In this document: one piece after another, positions 18,679 to 29,273 of the stretch
How positions within the stretch are numbered: the first letter of the stretch is position 1
Layout: every line of letters starts with the position of its first letter
Assembly: GCF_000265295.1 (NCBI RefSeq)
Contig: NC_018002.1
Coordinates: 2,356,001-2,420,000 of the forward strand
Length of the DNA stretch: 64,000 nucleotides
Direction: 5' to 3'
Source: Sulfurospirillum barnesii SES-3
Lineage (GTDB): Bacteria; Campylobacterota; Campylobacteria; Campylobacterales; Sulfurospirillaceae
Made by a program: the position numbers and the translations under genes
Notes under the pieces: generated by a model
Seen by the model: the letters and a program-made list of their open reading frames with translations, nothing else
Told to the model about the DNA's origin: nothing
Databases searched by the model: none

Positions 18679-20085
18679 ATGTCTAACGACTATAAATTTA
18701 TTTACGGAAACCAAACCTACCACTTTAAAGATTTAAAAGATTTGATGGCAAAAGCCACACCCAAACGCTCTGGCGATATGCTAGCAGGCGTTGGAGCGAC
18801 CTCTGAGGAGGAGCGGGTCATTGCGCAAATGCGTCTGAGTGAAGTGCCATTGAAGAGCTTTTTAGAAAGTGCGCTTATTCCCTATGAGAGCGATGAAATT
18901 ACCCGACTCATTTTCGATGAACACGACGCTCAAGCCTTTGCGCCCATTGCCCATTTAAGCGTGGGGGAGTTTCGAAACTTTCTTTTAAGCGATGCCACAA
19001 CCCCAGAAGTTCTCAAAGCCCTTAGCGCTGGACTCACCCCTGAAATGGTCGCAGCAGTGAGTAAAATTATGCGCAATCAAGAGCTCATTATGGTCGCTAA
19101 AAAATGCGAAGTCATCACTGCGTTTCGTAATACCATTGGACTTCGAGGCAGGCTCTCCACCAGACTTCAACCTAACCACCCTACCGATGACATGATGGGC
19201 ATTACCGCAAGCCTTTTGGATGGGCTACTGTATGGTAACGGCGATGCGGTGATTGGCATCAATCCTGCGACGGACAATGTCACACAAGCCATTAAGCTTT
19301 TAAAATTGCTGGATGAAGTCATTAGCAAATACGAAATCCCAACCCAATCGTGCATTTTAACCCATGTGACAAACACCATTGAAGCCATTGAAAAAGGAGC
19401 ACCCGTGGATTTAGTCTTTCAATCCATTGGGGGAACACAAGCGACCAATGAGAGTTTTGGCTTTAACATCGCCACGCTAAAAGAGGCGCAAGAAGCCGCT
19501 CTCTCCCTAGGTAGAGGCAGTGTGGGCAACAATGTGATGTATTTTGAGACAGGACAAGGAAGCTCCCTCTCCGCCAATGCCAATTTTGGCGTTGACCAAC
19601 AAACCTGTGAAGCCAGAGCCTACGCACTGGCACGAAAATTTAACCCATTGCTCGTCAACACGGTTGTGGGATTTATTGGACCTGAGTATTTGTACGATGG
19701 CAAAGAGATTACGAGGGCAGGATTGGAAGACCACTTTTGTGGAAAACTCTTAGGAATTCCCATGGGCTGTGACATTTGCTACACCAACCACGCCGAAGCC
19801 GACCAAAACGATATGGACAATCTTCTCACGCTCTTAGGGGTTGCTGGGATTAATTTTATTATGGGGATTCCAGGCTCTGATGATATTATGCTCAACTACC
19901 AAACCACCTCGTTTCACGATGCCCTCTATGCAAGACGGGTTTTAGGGCTTAAACCCTCTCCTGAATTTGAAGCATGGCTTCTTAAAATGGAAATTTTTAA
20001 AACAATGGAGGGCTTTTTACTCAACCAAAGTGTTCCAGCCCTCTTTGCAAAACCCCTCTCACATCTCTTAGGAAAACCGCTATGA
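18679..20085 (+). CDS. eutB: Ethanolamine ammonia-lyase large subunit
   Basis: The large subunit of the adenosylcobalamin-dependent enzyme that splits ethanolamine into acetaldehyde and ammonia; 468 residues, slightly longer than the E. coli protein. Family segments include NPATDNV, FQSIGGTQATNESFGFN, ETGQGSSLSANANFGVDQQT and CDICYTNHAEADQND. The stop overlaps the eutC start by four bases. The ribosome site is weak (GAAAG). No shell-protein, eutA reactivase or aldehyde dehydrogenase gene is present, so this is a minimal, non-microcompartment arrangement, probably for nitrogen or carbon scavenging in the cytoplasm. Confidence 0.93.
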   Translation: MSNDYKFIYGNQTYHFKDLKDLMAKATPKRSGDMLAGVGATSEEERVIAQMRLSEVPLKSFLESALIPYESDEITRLIFDEHDAQAFAPIAHLSVGEFRNFLLSDATTPEVLKALSAGLTPEMVAAVSKIMRNQELIMVAKKCEVITAFRNTIGLRGRLSTRLQPNHPTDDMMGITASLLDGLLYGNGDAVIGINPATDNVTQAIKLLKLLDEVISKYEIPTQSCILTHVTNTIEAIEKGAPVDLVFQSIGGTQATNESFGFNIATLKEAQEAALSLGRGSVGNNVMYFETGQGSSLSANANFGVDQQTCEARAYALARKFNPLLVNTVVGFIGPEYLYDGKEITRAGLEDHFCGKLLGIPMGCDICYTNHAEADQNDMDNLLTLLGVAGINFIMGIPGSDDIMLNYQTTSFHDALYARRVLGLKPSPEFEAWLLKMEIFKTMEGFLLNQSVPALFAKPLSHLLGKPL

Positions 20086-20930
20086 GTCACACCGTTATTC
20101 ACAACCCATGGTCAGCGCTCAGAGCTTATACTGATGCACGCATTGGTCTTGGAAGAAGTGGGATTAGCATTCCAACGCATGAACTTTTAAACTTTCAACT
20201 CTCCCACGCAAAGGCTCGTGATGCGGTGCATTTGCCTTTACATGTAAACACACTTTTTGAAAAATTTTCTCACCTGTGTTTAGATATTTCGCTTCTTTCA
20301 GCGCAAAGCCAAAAAGGACTTTTACAAGAGGGCGTTACCCCCGTTTTGTTGCATTCACAAGCCCAAAATCGCAACACCTACCTACAACGACCCGACTTTG
20401 GACGAAGACTCAATACGGCCTCAAAAGAGAAGCTTGAAAACTTAGACAAAGAAGAGAGCTACGATGTTGGCATTGTCGTTGTTGATGGACTCTCTTCGCT
20501 TGCTATTCATGAAAATGCATTGCCATTCATTGAAACCCTTACCAAAGAGCTTGCTAAAGATACACAAGCATGGAAGCTTGCTCCGTTTTGCATTGTAGAA
20601 CAAGGCAGGGTTGCCATTGGTGATGAAGTGGGAGAGCTTTTACATGTAAAGAGTGTTGTCGTCCTCATTGGTGAGCGTCCAGGGCTCAGTTCACCCGATA
20701 GCTTGGGCTTATACATGACCTATGCGCCCAAAGGAGGGTTGAATGATTCGCATCGTAATTGTATCTCTAATATTCGAAAAGAAGGACTGAGTTATGAAGA
20801 AGCGGCAAAAAAAGCGCTTTACTTATTGAAAGAATCACGAAAATTGCATCTTTCAGGCGTTGCGATTAAAGAGCGAGCAGAAGAAGAAACACAAGAACAA
20901 CTCAAAGAAACAAATTTTCTACTAAACTAA
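20082..20930 (+). CDS. eutC: Ethanolamine ammonia-lyase small subunit
   Basis: A 282-residue light chain that completes the cobalamin-binding site with EutB. Recognisable segments are RIGLGRSGISIPT near the N terminus, RPDFGRRL, VVVDGLSSLAIHENA, IGERPGLSSPDSLGLYMTY and SHRNCISNIR. It starts inside the eutB stop (ATGA). Two TTACATGTAA copies (20238-20247, 20640-20649) are tolerated as LHVN and LHVK in non-conserved stretches. The ethanolamine permease gene follows 12 bases later. Confidence 0.93.
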   Translation: MSHTVIHNPWSALRAYTDARIGLGRSGISIPTHELLNFQLSHAKARDAVHLPLHVNTLFEKFSHLCLDISLLSAQSQKGLLQEGVTPVLLHSQAQNRNTYLQRPDFGRRLNTASKEKLENLDKEESYDVGIVVVDGLSSLAIHENALPFIETLTKELAKDTQAWKLAPFCIVEQGRVAIGDEVGELLHVKSVVVLIGERPGLSSPDSLGLYMTYAPKGGLNDSHRNCISNIRKEGLSYEEAAKKALYLLKESRKLHLSGVAIKERAEEETQEQLKETNFLLN

Positions 20931-20942
20931 AAGGATTTAACA

Positions 20943-22364
20943 ATGCAAACAGGCGTAAATGTGGCACTCAATGAAGAGTATCTAGCCAAAAGACAGCTTA
21001 AAAAAGGAACAGCTGGTTGGTTGCTTTTAGCAGGACTTGGCATTTCCTATGTCATTTCAGGAGATTTTGCGGGATGGAATTTTGGTATCGCACAAGCAGG
21101 ATGGGGTGGATTTCTCATTGCTTCCATTTTGATGGGTACTATGTATATGTTATTGGTGCTCTCTCTAGCAGAGATGTCCGCAGCCATTCCCGCAGCAGGT
21201 GGTGGATACAGTTTTGCAAGGCAAGTGATGGGACCAACGGGTGGCTATTTAACAGGGCTTGCCATTTTAATCGAATACGCTCTAGCCCCAGCAGCCATTG
21301 TCATCTTCATTGGTGCAGCAACGGAGCAGCTTTTGGGCATTGATGGACCTCTTGTTTATGCTGCATTTTATGCGGTATTTATTGGTATCCATGTTTTAGG
21401 AGCAGGTGAAGCGCTTAAAACCATGATGGTCATTAGCGCGTTGGCAGTCTTTGCCATTATTGCAACTGCTATTGCGCTCATAGGTGATTTTAATGTTGCT
21501 AATTTATTTGACATTGCACCATCAGCGGATGTTGTAGGGGCAACACACTTTTTACCACTAGGCTGGCATGGTGTTTGGGCAGCACTTCCCTTTGCAATGT
21601 GGTTATTTTTAGCCGTTGAGGGTGTGCCTTTGGCAGCAGAAGAGGCAAAAAATCCTGCCAAAGATGTTCCACGTGGCATCATCGGTGCGATGGTTTTTTT
21701 ACTTCTTACCGCCGCATTGGTACTTTTTTTACTCGCAGGTGCAAGTGGTGCACAGATGATGGGAGAGAGTAAAGTCCCTTTAGTGGATGCATTAAATGCC
21801 GTTGGAAATGCAAAACTGGCTACCATGGTCAATGTTTTAGCCCTTGCAGGACTGATTGCCTCATTTTTCTCCATTATTTACGGTTACAGTAGACTGGTTT
21901 TTGCACTTTCAAGAGCAGGGTATTTGCCTCAATTTTTATCGCTGACCAGTGAGCGAAAAACGCCTATTTGGGCACTGATTATTCCTGGTATCTTAGGTTT
22001 TTTTGCTTCCTTAACAGGAGAAGGTGATTTGATGCTTGCGATGGCTGTTGTTGGTGCAACGATTTCGTATGCGTTAATGTCACTGAGTCATATTCTTCTA
22101 CGCATCAAACAGCCGCATATGAAACGACCGTATAAAACCCCTGGTGGAATTGCAACATCAGGCATTGCTTTGATATTATCGCTTATTGCACTCACAGGTG
22201 TGTATGCCTTTGATCCACGAGCGTTTAATTATACATTAATCCTCTACGTCATAGGAGCACTTTACTTCTTTATGTACAGTAAACATCATTTGGTTGCTAA
22301 AACAGCGGAAGAAGAGTTTGCGATGATTGCAAAAGCAGAGCAAGAATTAGAGCACGAACTATAG
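20943..22364 (+). CDS. eat: Ethanolamine permease, APC superfamily
   Basis: A 473-residue transporter with about twelve membrane helices. GDFAGWNFGIAQAGWGGF near residue 40 and AAGGGYSFARQVMGPTGGY near 85 are typical of ethanolamine-type amino acid/polyamine/organocation permeases. Its position directly after eutBC, with its own AAAAGGA site, supports ethanolamine uptake as its job. The last 25 residues are acidic and cytoplasmic. A strong hairpin separates it from the convergent upp gene. Confidence 0.88.
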   Translation: MQTGVNVALNEEYLAKRQLKKGTAGWLLLAGLGISYVISGDFAGWNFGIAQAGWGGFLIASILMGTMYMLLVLSLAEMSAAIPAAGGGYSFARQVMGPTGGYLTGLAILIEYALAPAAIVIFIGAATEQLLGIDGPLVYAAFYAVFIGIHVLGAGEALKTMMVISALAVFAIIATAIALIGDFNVANLFDIAPSADVVGATHFLPLGWHGVWAALPFAMWLFLAVEGVPLAAEEAKNPAKDVPRGIIGAMVFLLLTAALVLFLLAGASGAQMMGESKVPLVDALNAVGNAKLATMVNVLALAGLIASFFSIIYGYSRLVFALSRAGYLPQFLSLTSERKTPIWALIIPGILGFFASLTGEGDLMLAMAVVGATISYALMSLSHILLRIKQPHMKRPYKTPGGIATSGIALILSLIALTGVYAFDPRAFNYTLILYVIGALYFFMYSKHHLVAKTAEEEFAMIAKAEQELEHEL

Positions 22365-22373
22365 AAAATGGGG

Positions 22374-22400
22374 GTGCGCAAAGAAGATTTCTTTGCGCAC
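22374..22400. terminator. Hairpin between the permease and upp genes
   Basis: A perfect 12-bp stem, GTGCGCAAAGAA pairing with TTCTTTGCGCAC, loop GAT, sits between two convergent stops, with a T-rich flank to the right. Confidence 0.75.
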
Positions 22401-22411
22401 ATTTACTTTAC

Positions 22412-23044
22412 TTAACTATTTTGTGTATTAAAAACTCTATCACCTGCATCGCCAAGACCAGGGACAATATAGCCATTTTCATTCAAACCCTCATCAATGC
22501 ACGCTGTGTACACAGGGACATCAGGATGAACCTCATAAAAACGTTTTAGGCCCTCAGGTGCTGAAACAAGCGCTAAAAAACGAATATCCTCTACCCCTTT
22601 TTGTTTCAAAAAGTTTACCGCATCAATCGCTGTTCCACCTGTGGCAAACATAGGATCAATAATAATCGCTGTACGCTCTTTATGATCGGCTGGAAGCTTT
22701 GCATAATAAAACTCTGCTTCAAGTGTTGCTTCATTGCGCTGAAAGCCTAAAAATCCAACACTTGCATCGGGAATAAGTTTAAAAACGCTATCTAGCATAC
22801 CAAGTGCTGCTCGCAAAATGGGGCAAATCATAATTTTTGCATCCAATTTTTGAGCCTCAGCTACCGCCACAGGCGTTTTAACAGACACTTTTCGCAAGGG
22901 CAAATCTCGTGTCGCTTCAAATAACATCAAATACGAAATTTCATCGACCAACAAGCGAAAGTGAAATGGCTCTGTCTTTTCATCTCTTAAAATAGAAAGC
23001 TTGTGTTCAATCAATGGATGCTTAATAACATGAACATTGTGCAT
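22412..23044 (-). CDS. upp: Uracil phosphoribosyltransferase
   Basis: A 210-residue pyrimidine-salvage enzyme converting uracil and PRPP to UMP. The PRPP loop IDPMFATGGTAIDA and the C-terminal uracil-binding segment ending in GLGDAGDRVFNT are present. Its start codon abuts the maeB stop with no gap, and maeB in turn overlaps gltX, so the three genes form one reverse-strand unit. Confidence 0.95.
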   Translation of the reverse strand: MHNVHVIKHPLIEHKLSILRDEKTEPFHFRLLVDEISYLMLFEATRDLPLRKVSVKTPVAVAEAQKLDAKIMICPILRAALGMLDSVFKLIPDASVGFLGFQRNEATLEAEFYYAKLPADHKERTAIIIDPMFATGGTAIDAVNFLKQKGVEDIRFLALVSAPEGLKRFYEVHPDVPVYTACIDEGLNENGYIVPGLGDAGDRVFNTQNS

Positions 23045-24319
23045 TTATTTAAGCTCAGCATCAATGATTTCTTGAAGATCGCGTTTGTACAATCCAATAT
23101 CAAAATCTTCCACACGTGCAACACCATCATTAATCGCAGCTTCCGCAACAGCTGCACTTACCCAAACCAATACACGTCTATCAAACGGTTTTGGGATGAT
23201 GTAGTTATAACCAAATTTCAAATCTTCACCATTATACGCTACTTTAACATATTCAGGTACTTCTTCTTTAGCCAACTTTGCCAACGCAACCGCTGCTGCC
23301 ATTTTCATATTTTCCGTTACTTTAGTTGCTTTCACATCCAAAGCACCTCTAAAGATAAAAGGGAAACCCAAGACATTATTGACCTGATTTGGATAGTCGC
23401 TTCTGCCTGTCCCCATCATAACATCGTCTCTTACCGCATGGACTTCTTCAGGTAAAATCTCTGGTGTTGGGTTAGCAAGTGCGAAAATAATGGGGTAAGG
23501 ATTCATAGATTTAACCATATCCTGAGTCACAACGCCAGGAGCAGAGAGACCTAAGAACATATCCGCACCACGCATTGCATCTTCTAGGGTTCTATCACTG
23601 GTTTCAAGCGCAAATTCTGCTTTGTATTTGTTCAAATCGGTTCTTCCAGAGTGAATCACTCCTTTTGTGTCAATCATCACAATGTTTTTTGCACCTAAGA
23701 GTTTATACATTTTTGCACATGCAATACCAGCTGCCCCTGCACCAGAGACTACAATTTTCATATCTTCAATTTTTTTACCGCTGATTTCAAGCGCATTAAT
23801 TAAACCAGCACTGGTAATCATCGCTGTTCCATGTTGGTCATCATGCATGACTGGAATGTTGACACTTGCTTGAAGTTTTTCTTCAATATCAAAACATTTT
23901 GGCGCTTTAATATCTTCAAGGTTAATACCACCAAAGGTTGGAGAGAGTGCTTTACAAATCTCGACAATTTTATCGGCGTCATGTTCGTCTAATTCAATAT
24001 CAAACGCATCAACATTTGCAAATTTTTTGAACAGAACAGATTTCCCTTCCATAACAGGCTTACCCGCAACTGCACCAATATCTCCAAGCCCTAAAACAGC
24101 CGTACCATCGGTAATAACCGCAACAAGATTCCCTTTATTGGTGTATTGGTATGCCAATTCATTGTCTTTTTCAATTTCTAAACATGGATGCGCAACGCCA
24201 GGGGTATATGCCATAGAAAGATCTCTTGCGCTATCACAACGTGACTTCACACTAATCTCAATTTTTCCACCAATGTGGTACGCTAAAGATTCCTCTTTTG
24301 TTACTTTTCCTTTACTCAC
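23045..24319 (-). CDS. maeB: Malic enzyme, NAD(P)-dependent, short form
   Basis: Oxidative decarboxylation of malate to pyruvate. At 424 residues it is the short form without the C-terminal phosphotransacetylase-like domain of E. coli MaeB. Motifs seen: YTPGVAHPC near residue 37, [34 protein letters not shown], and a Rossmann [10 protein letters not shown]. The start overlaps the end of gltX by four bases. Confidence 0.93.
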   Translation of the reverse strand: MSKGKVTKEESLAYHIGGKIEISVKSRCDSARDLSMAYTPGVAHPCLEIEKDNELAYQYTNKGNLVAVITDGTAVLGLGDIGAVAGKPVMEGKSVLFKKFANVDAFDIELDEHDADKIVEICKALSPTFGGINLEDIKAPKCFDIEEKLQASVNIPVMHDDQHGTAMITSAGLINALEISGKKIEDMKIVVSGAGAAGIACAKMYKLLGAKNIVMIDTKGVIHSGRTDLNKYKAEFALETSDRTLEDAMRGADMFLGLSAPGVVTQDMVKSMNPYPIIFALANPTPEILPEEVHAVRDDVMMGTGRSDYPNQVNNVLGFPFIFRGALDVKATKVTENMKMAAAVALAKLAKEEVPEYVKVAYNGEDLKFGYNYIIPKPFDRRVLVWVSAAVAEAAINDGVARVEDFDIGLYKRDLQEIIDAELK

Positions 24320-25713
24320 ACCGCTCTCCTTTTAAAAGATATTAATTTTTGAATTCGCTCTAATACATTTTCATAACCAATAATTTCTAAAACATCAAAA
24401 ATGGAAGGACTTACTGAACTTCCAACCATTGCAATACGAATGCCTTGTGCTAAATCTTTAAGTTTTAAGCCTTTTTTTTCTAAAAATACTTTGGTAAATG
24501 TTTCAAATTCACCCGCAGTATGCATCGTTTTTTCACCTTTTAAAGCTTCAAAATAATGCTCTAAAACTATGACAGCATCATCGTTTAAAAACTTTTCAAC
24601 GGCTTTTTCATCGTAACACGTTGGTGTTTCTAAAATCTCTTTTGCCAAACGTGCAAACTCCACTAAGGTTTTTGCTCTCTCTTTTAGTGCATCAATTAGT
24701 AACACTTTTTTTACATGTAAGGACAAATCAACACCAAAAAAGCGTAACTCTTCCACCAAACGCTCATAGCTTGCTTGTTTAATATAGTGCGCATTGAGCC
24801 ATAACAGTTTTTCTTGATTGTAGGCAGAAGCCGATTTATTAATAGTATTAGGGTTAAACAATGCCTCCATCTCATCTCGTGAGAAAATCTCTTGATCACC
24901 ATGACTCCAACCCAAACGAATTAAAAAATTGAGCAATGCCTCAGGAAGATAGCCCTCACGTTTATAATCCATAACATCCACAGCACCATCTCGCTTAGAA
25001 AGCTTTTTGCCCTCTGGATTTAAAATCATTGGGACATGGTAAAATTTTGGAATTTCAAAACCTAAAGCTTCGTACAAAATAATCTGTTTGGGGGTATTAG
25101 AAACATGGTCATCCCCTCGAATTACTTCATTAACACCCATCAGGGCATCATCAATCACCACAACAAAATTATACGTTGGCGTGCCATCACTACGTGCAAT
25201 AATAAAATCATCAAGAATATCAGTGGCATTAAAACAGATTTCACCTTTAACACCATCCACAAAAGAGACCACACCACTCATAGGTGCTTTAATACGAATC
25301 ACAGGCTCAACACCCTTTGGAGGTGTCCCTGTAAAATCACGGTATCTTCCATCGTAATGAGGGCGTTCTTTACGAGCACTTTGTTCTTCTCTAAGCGCAT
25401 CAAGTTCTTCTTTGCTCATATAACATTTATAGGCTTTTCCCTCGTCCAACAGCTTCTGGACATAGCCTTTATAAAGCTCAAAACGCTTAGATTGATAAAC
25501 AACCTCACCCTCATGTGCTAAACCAAGCCATTTAAACGCTTCTAAAATAGCATCAACCGCTTCTTTAGAGTTACGTGCCAAATCTGTATCTTCAATGCGA
25601 AACAAAAATTTTCCATTGTTTTTTTTCGCCCAAAGATAGCTGTAAAGTGCTGTTCTAAGCCCTCCAATATGCAAATATCCTGTGGGACTTGGGGCAAAAC
25701 GTGTCACAACCAT
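24316..25713 (-). CDS. gltX: Glutamyl-tRNA synthetase
   Basis: A class I aminoacyl-tRNA synthetase, 465 residues from the chosen start. The HIGH signature is [11 protein letters not shown] and the KMSKS loop is KLSKRDG. An upstream ATG at 25731 gives six more residues but has no ribosome site; the ATG at 25713 follows AAAAGG by nine bases and gives the N terminus ([12 protein letters not shown]) usual for this group, so I prefer it. Campylobacterota often have two GltX paralogues with different tRNA specificity; which one this is cannot be said. A TTACATGTAA copy lies at 24711-24720 (LHVK). Confidence 0.93.
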   Translation of the reverse strand: MVVTRFAPSPTGYLHIGGLRTALYSYLWAKKNNGKFLFRIEDTDLARNSKEAVDAILEAFKWLGLAHEGEVVYQSKRFELYKGYVQKLLDEGKAYKCYMSKEELDALREEQSARKERPHYDGRYRDFTGTPPKGVEPVIRIKAPMSGVVSFVDGVKGEICFNATDILDDFIIARSDGTPTYNFVVVIDDALMGVNEVIRGDDHVSNTPKQIILYEALGFEIPKFYHVPMILNPEGKKLSKRDGAVDVMDYKREGYLPEALLNFLIRLGWSHGDQEIFSRDEMEALFNPNTINKSASAYNQEKLLWLNAHYIKQASYERLVEELRFFGVDLSLHVKKVLLIDALKERAKTLVEFARLAKEILETPTCYDEKAVEKFLNDDAVIVLEHYFEALKGEKTMHTAGEFETFTKVFLEKKGLKLKDLAQGIRIAMVGSSVSPSIFDVLEIIGYENVLERIQKLISFKRRAV

Positions 25714-25906
25714 ACCATCAAACCTTTTCATTTATGTATAAATTATGTATCATTTTGTTACGTAATAACGAAATTTTTTACAAGAAGCGGGAGGAAAAAA
25801 CATTTTTTTAATTTATTTTGTTCAAAAAAATGTTATTATTTGTAGCTTCTTATATTTTAATACATAGTGATTATATAGAGAGTTTTCTTAAAACAAAGGA
25901 TTATGA

Positions 25907-26758
25907 ATGAAGATCAAATTGAAGGTGTTAACTTTTGTAACTTTAGGCGCTACGCTTCTTCTCTCTCCTGCAAGTGCTGGAACCGTTGATGGCATTTCTT
26001 TAATTATTAACAAAGAACCCATTACACTTTATGATGTTTTTAAATATTCACAACGCTTTAACCTCTCAAAAAAAGAGGCTTTAGATATTCTTGTTCAACA
26101 AAAACTCGAAGAAGCTGAAATTAAAAAGTTAAACATTAGTATTGACGCTTATGAGGTTGAACAATATTTAGAAAATTTAGCCAACAGCAATTCCATGAGT
26201 AAAAATGATTTTATTGCCATGATTCAATCTAAAAATATTGATATTGTTGAGTACAAAGATGAATTAAAAAATAAACTTAAACGTGACAAGTTGTACCGAA
26301 AAATCATCAGCACAAAATTACAACAGATGAGTGATGGTGAGCTTAAAGCCTATTATAATGAAAACCTTCATGAATTTTCGCAAGCCAGTGGTTTTGATGT
26401 AACCATCTATACCAGTACAAATCAAGAGAGTCTGCTAGCCATTAAACAAAATCCTATGGGTGTTTCTAAAGATGTTGAACTTAAAGAGGGAAGTTTTCAA
26501 GCAGGAAAAATTGATGCAAACCTTGCAACACTCCTCAATAAAACCGCTACCAATACATTTTCTACGATTGTTAAATCAGAACCAAATTATGTCATGTTTT
26601 ACGTGAAAAATAAACACAATGCTCAAACTGTCTCGTTCGATGATGCAAAAAACTATATTCACTCAAAATTGTCTGAAGGAAAAGAGCAAAAAGCGATTCA
26701 AGAGTATTTTGAAAAACTCAAATCTTCTGCAAATATTAAAGTGGTACGTTTACCATAA
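25907..26758 (+). CDS. SurA-like periplasmic chaperone / peptidyl-prolyl isomerase
   Basis: A 283-residue exported protein with a signal peptide cleaved near residue 25 (ASAG). The mature part begins with a SurA N-terminal-like domain (VDGISLIINKEPIT...), then a helical chaperone core and a reduced parvulin-like segment (about 155-250). It resembles the SurA-type protein of Campylobacter jejuni (Cj1289) in size and layout. It probably escorts outer-membrane proteins. The ribosome site is AAAGGA. The 190-base gap upstream is AT-rich; TATATT and TTTTAATAC at about 25851-25862 are possible -10 elements. Confidence 0.82.
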   Translation: MKIKLKVLTFVTLGATLLLSPASAGTVDGISLIINKEPITLYDVFKYSQRFNLSKKEALDILVQQKLEEAEIKKLNISIDAYEVEQYLENLANSNSMSKNDFIAMIQSKNIDIVEYKDELKNKLKRDKLYRKIISTKLQQMSDGELKAYYNENLHEFSQASGFDVTIYTSTNQESLLAIKQNPMGVSKDVELKEGSFQAGKIDANLATLLNKTATNTFSTIVKSEPNYVMFYVKNKHNAQTVSFDDAKNYIHSKLSEGKEQKAIQEYFEKLKSSANIKVVRLP

Positions 26759-26766
26759 GTAGTTTT

Positions 26767-26795
26767 AAAAGGGTCGCTCTTTTAGCGACCCTTTT
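26767..26795. terminator. Bidirectional terminator between the SurA-like gene and accC
   Basis: AAAAGGGTCGCT, loop CTTTT, AGCGACCCTTTT: a 12-bp perfect stem with A and T runs at the two ends, between convergent stops. Confidence 0.88.
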
Positions 26796-26798
26796 GTA

Positions 26799-28130
26799 TT
26801 AATAACGAGAAAGATAGTTTGTATCGAATTTATTGTCAATAAAGTCTTCGTTGTCCATCATCCCTAAGTGAAAATCACGAACCGTTTTAATTCCTTCAAT
26901 TTGCAACTCACTGAGTGCTTGTTTCATCTTTTTAATAGCACGGGTTCTATCTTCACCCCACACAATGAGTTTTCCAATCATGGAGTCATAATGAGGTGGC
27001 ACAGAATAGCCTTGATACGCATGTGAATCCATACGGACATTGCGACCACCAGGAATAATATACTTGGTAATCTTACCAGGACTTGGGATAAATTTAACAG
27101 GATCTTCCGCTGTAATACGACACTCAATCGCATGACCTTTGAAAGTGAGTGCACTTTGATCAAACAGTTTTTCACCCTCAGCTACACGAATCATCCACTC
27201 AATGATGTCAATACCACTCACCATTTCACTGACACAGTGCTCGACTTGAAGACGTGTATTCATCTCCATAAAGTAGAAGTTTTTATCTGCATCTAAAAGA
27301 AACTCAAAGGTGCCCGCATTTTCATAGCCAATGTACTTCGTTGCTTTCACAGCGACTTCATGAAGTCGTGCTCTGGTTTTATCATCCAACGCAATTGCAG
27401 GAGATTCTTCAATCAGTTTTTGATGACGTCTTTGCATCGAACAATCACGCTCCCCAATATGAACCACATTGCCAAAAGAATCGCCAATCACTTGCACTTC
27501 AATATGACGAGGATTTTTGATGTATTTTTCCATATACAGCGTGCCATCGCCAAACGCACTTAAAGCTTCGCTTTCAGCCGCAAGAAACGATTTTTCCAAA
27601 TCTTCCATTTTTTCAACCACACGCATACCACGACCGCCACCACCTGCACTTGCTTTTACAATGACAGGAAGTCCGATTTGCTCCGCAAGTTCTTTAGCTT
27701 GTGCAACATCTTTCAGGGCGCCATCACTGCCTAAGATAACAGGTACACCTGCTTTTTTCATGACCTCTTTGGCTTTGGATTTGTCGCTCATTAACACCAT
27801 AGAATCTACAGAAGGTCCAATAAATTTAATGTTATGGTGTTGACAAATCTCCACAAAGGTTTGATTCTCACTTAAAAAACCATACCCTGGGAAAATGGCA
27901 TCACACCCGCTAATTTCTGCTGCGCTGATAATTGAGGGAATACTGAGATAACTCTCACTCGATTTTGCCCCACCAATGCAAATACTGGCATCAGCATGTT
28001 GAAGATAAAGCGCATCTTTGTCCGCTGTTGAATAAACCGCAATGGCTTGCTTCCCCATCTCTTTGATGGTTCTTATTGCACGAAGCGCGATTTCACCACG
28101 ATTGGCAACAAGAATTTTCTCAATCTTCAT
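26799..28130 (-). CDS. accC: Acetyl-CoA carboxylase, biotin carboxylase subunit
   Basis: A 443-residue ATP-grasp enzyme carboxylating the biotin on AccB in the first step of fatty-acid synthesis. Features include the N-terminal ILVANRGEIALRAIR, the glycine-rich ATP loop KASAGGGGRGMR, the EMNTRLQVEH catalytic segment and the C-terminal lid. It overlaps accB by one base (stop/start), so the pair is translationally coupled. Confidence 0.95.
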   Translation of the reverse strand: MKIEKILVANRGEIALRAIRTIKEMGKQAIAVYSTADKDALYLQHADASICIGGAKSSESYLSIPSIISAAEISGCDAIFPGYGFLSENQTFVEICQHHNIKFIGPSVDSMVLMSDKSKAKEVMKKAGVPVILGSDGALKDVAQAKELAEQIGLPVIVKASAGGGGRGMRVVEKMEDLEKSFLAAESEALSAFGDGTLYMEKYIKNPRHIEVQVIGDSFGNVVHIGERDCSMQRRHQKLIEESPAIALDDKTRARLHEVAVKATKYIGYENAGTFEFLLDADKNFYFMEMNTRLQVEHCVSEMVSGIDIIEWMIRVAEGEKLFDQSALTFKGHAIECRITAEDPVKFIPSPGKITKYIIPGGRNVRMDSHAYQGYSVPPHYDSMIGKLIVWGEDRTRAIKKMKQALSELQIEGIKTVRDFHLGMMDNEDFIDNKFDTNYLSRY

Positions 28131-28606
28131 TAAACTTTCTCCACCATGAAAATTGGCATGTCAAACTCAACGGGTTGTCCATCTGCAACTAAAATATCTA
28201 AAATTTTGCAGTCAAACTCTGCTTCAATTTCATTCATAATTTTCATCGCTTCAATAATACCAATTGGCTGACCTTTACGGATCACATCGCCGACTTTTGC
28301 AAACGCAGCAGCCCCTGGAGCTGGAGATTTATAAAATGTTCCCACCATGGGAGATTTGATGCTTAATCCAGCAGATGCCGCATTAACACTGGCTTCTCCA
28401 CTGCTAAGAGGTACAGAGCTTGCTACAGGTGCTGAAGTTGCCACAGCAGGTGCCATCGGCGCAGATACCATCGGTGTACCGTGTACCACAGTAGGCTCAA
28501 AACCTTTTTGTAACTCAATACTAAAATCACCCTCTTTGATTTTTAGTTTTGTGATGTCACTTTTATCAAAAAAACGCATTAACTCTCTGATTTCATTTTT
28601 ATCCAT
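28130..28606 (-). CDS. accB: Biotin carboxyl carrier protein of acetyl-CoA carboxylase
   Basis: A 158-residue carrier. An N-terminal helical region is followed by an Ala/Pro/Ser-rich linker (about 45-75) and the biotinyl domain with the lysine of EAMKIMNEIEA. An AGGAGA site precedes the start. Its promoter must lie in the 100-base gap shared with divergent dcd. Confidence 0.94.
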   Translation of the reverse strand: MDKNEIRELMRFFDKSDITKLKIKEGDFSIELQKGFEPTVVHGTPMVSAPMAPAVATSAPVASSVPLSSGEASVNAASAGLSIKSPMVGTFYKSPAPGAAAFAKVGDVIRKGQPIGIIEAMKIMNEIEAEFDCKILDILVADGQPVEFDMPIFMVEKV

Positions 28607-28634
28607 TGAATTCTCCTAATAATTTGCCATCTTT

Positions 28635-28660
28635 TGGCATAACATAAAGTGTGTTATAAT
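28635..28660 (+). promoter_or_regulatory. Probable sigma-70 promoter of dcd
   Basis: TTGGCA (28635-28640) and a perfect TATAAT (28655-28660), preceded by TG at -14, lie 47 bases before the dcd start. The 14-15-base spacer is short, so the extended -10 probably carries it. Confidence 0.5.
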
Positions 28661-28706
28661 ACCATACTAAAGATATACACTCACTTAATAATATAAAGGT
28701 AGTTTT

Positions 28707-29267
28707 ATGGGTTTGAAAGCAGACAGTTGGATACGTGAAAAATCGCTTAAAGAGCGTATGATAGAGCCTTTTTGCGAAGAGCAAGTGGGCAAAGATGTGG
28801 TCAGTTACGGTGTGAGCAGTTATGGGTATGACATCCGCGTGGGACGTGAATTTAAAATCTTCACCAATGTTAATTCTACTGTGGTTGACCCCAAAGAATT
28901 TGACGATAAAAATGTGATTGATTTTACAGGAGATATTTGTATAGTTCCACCAAATTCGTTTGCGTTGGCACGCACGGTTGAGTACTTTAGAATCCCAAAA
29001 AATGTCCTTGCGATTTGTCTAGGGAAGAGTACCTATGCACGTTGTGGCATCATTGTAAATGTAACCCCATTTGAGCCAGAATTTGAAGGTCACATCACCA
29101 TTGAAATTTCCAATACCACCCCGTTGCCTGCTAAAATTTATGCCAATGAAGGCATCGCACAAGTGCTCTTTTTAGAGGGTGATAGCGAATGTGAGACCAC
29201 GTATAAAGACAAAAAAGGGAAATACCAAGGTCAAACAGGTATTACCTTGCCACGCATCTTAAAATAA
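28707..29267 (+). CDS. dcd: dCTP deaminase
   Basis: A 186-residue enzyme making dUTP from dCTP for dTTP synthesis. Motifs: [37 protein letters not shown] and NEGIAQVLF. The ribosome site is AAAGG. The acetyltransferase gene follows six bases after the stop. Confidence 0.95.
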   Translation: MGLKADSWIREKSLKERMIEPFCEEQVGKDVVSYGVSSYGYDIRVGREFKIFTNVNSTVVDPKEFDDKNVIDFTGDICIVPPNSFALARTVEYFRIPKNVLAICLGKSTYARCGIIVNVTPFEPEFEGHITIEISNTTPLPAKIYANEGIAQVLFLEGDSECETTYKDKKGKYQGQTGITLPRILK

Positions 29268-29273
29268 TTTTTC

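Noticed and set aside
21368-21874. A 168-codon reverse frame inside the ethanolamine permease gene
   Set aside because: Low-complexity Ala/Pro/Ser-rich shadow of a membrane protein gene.
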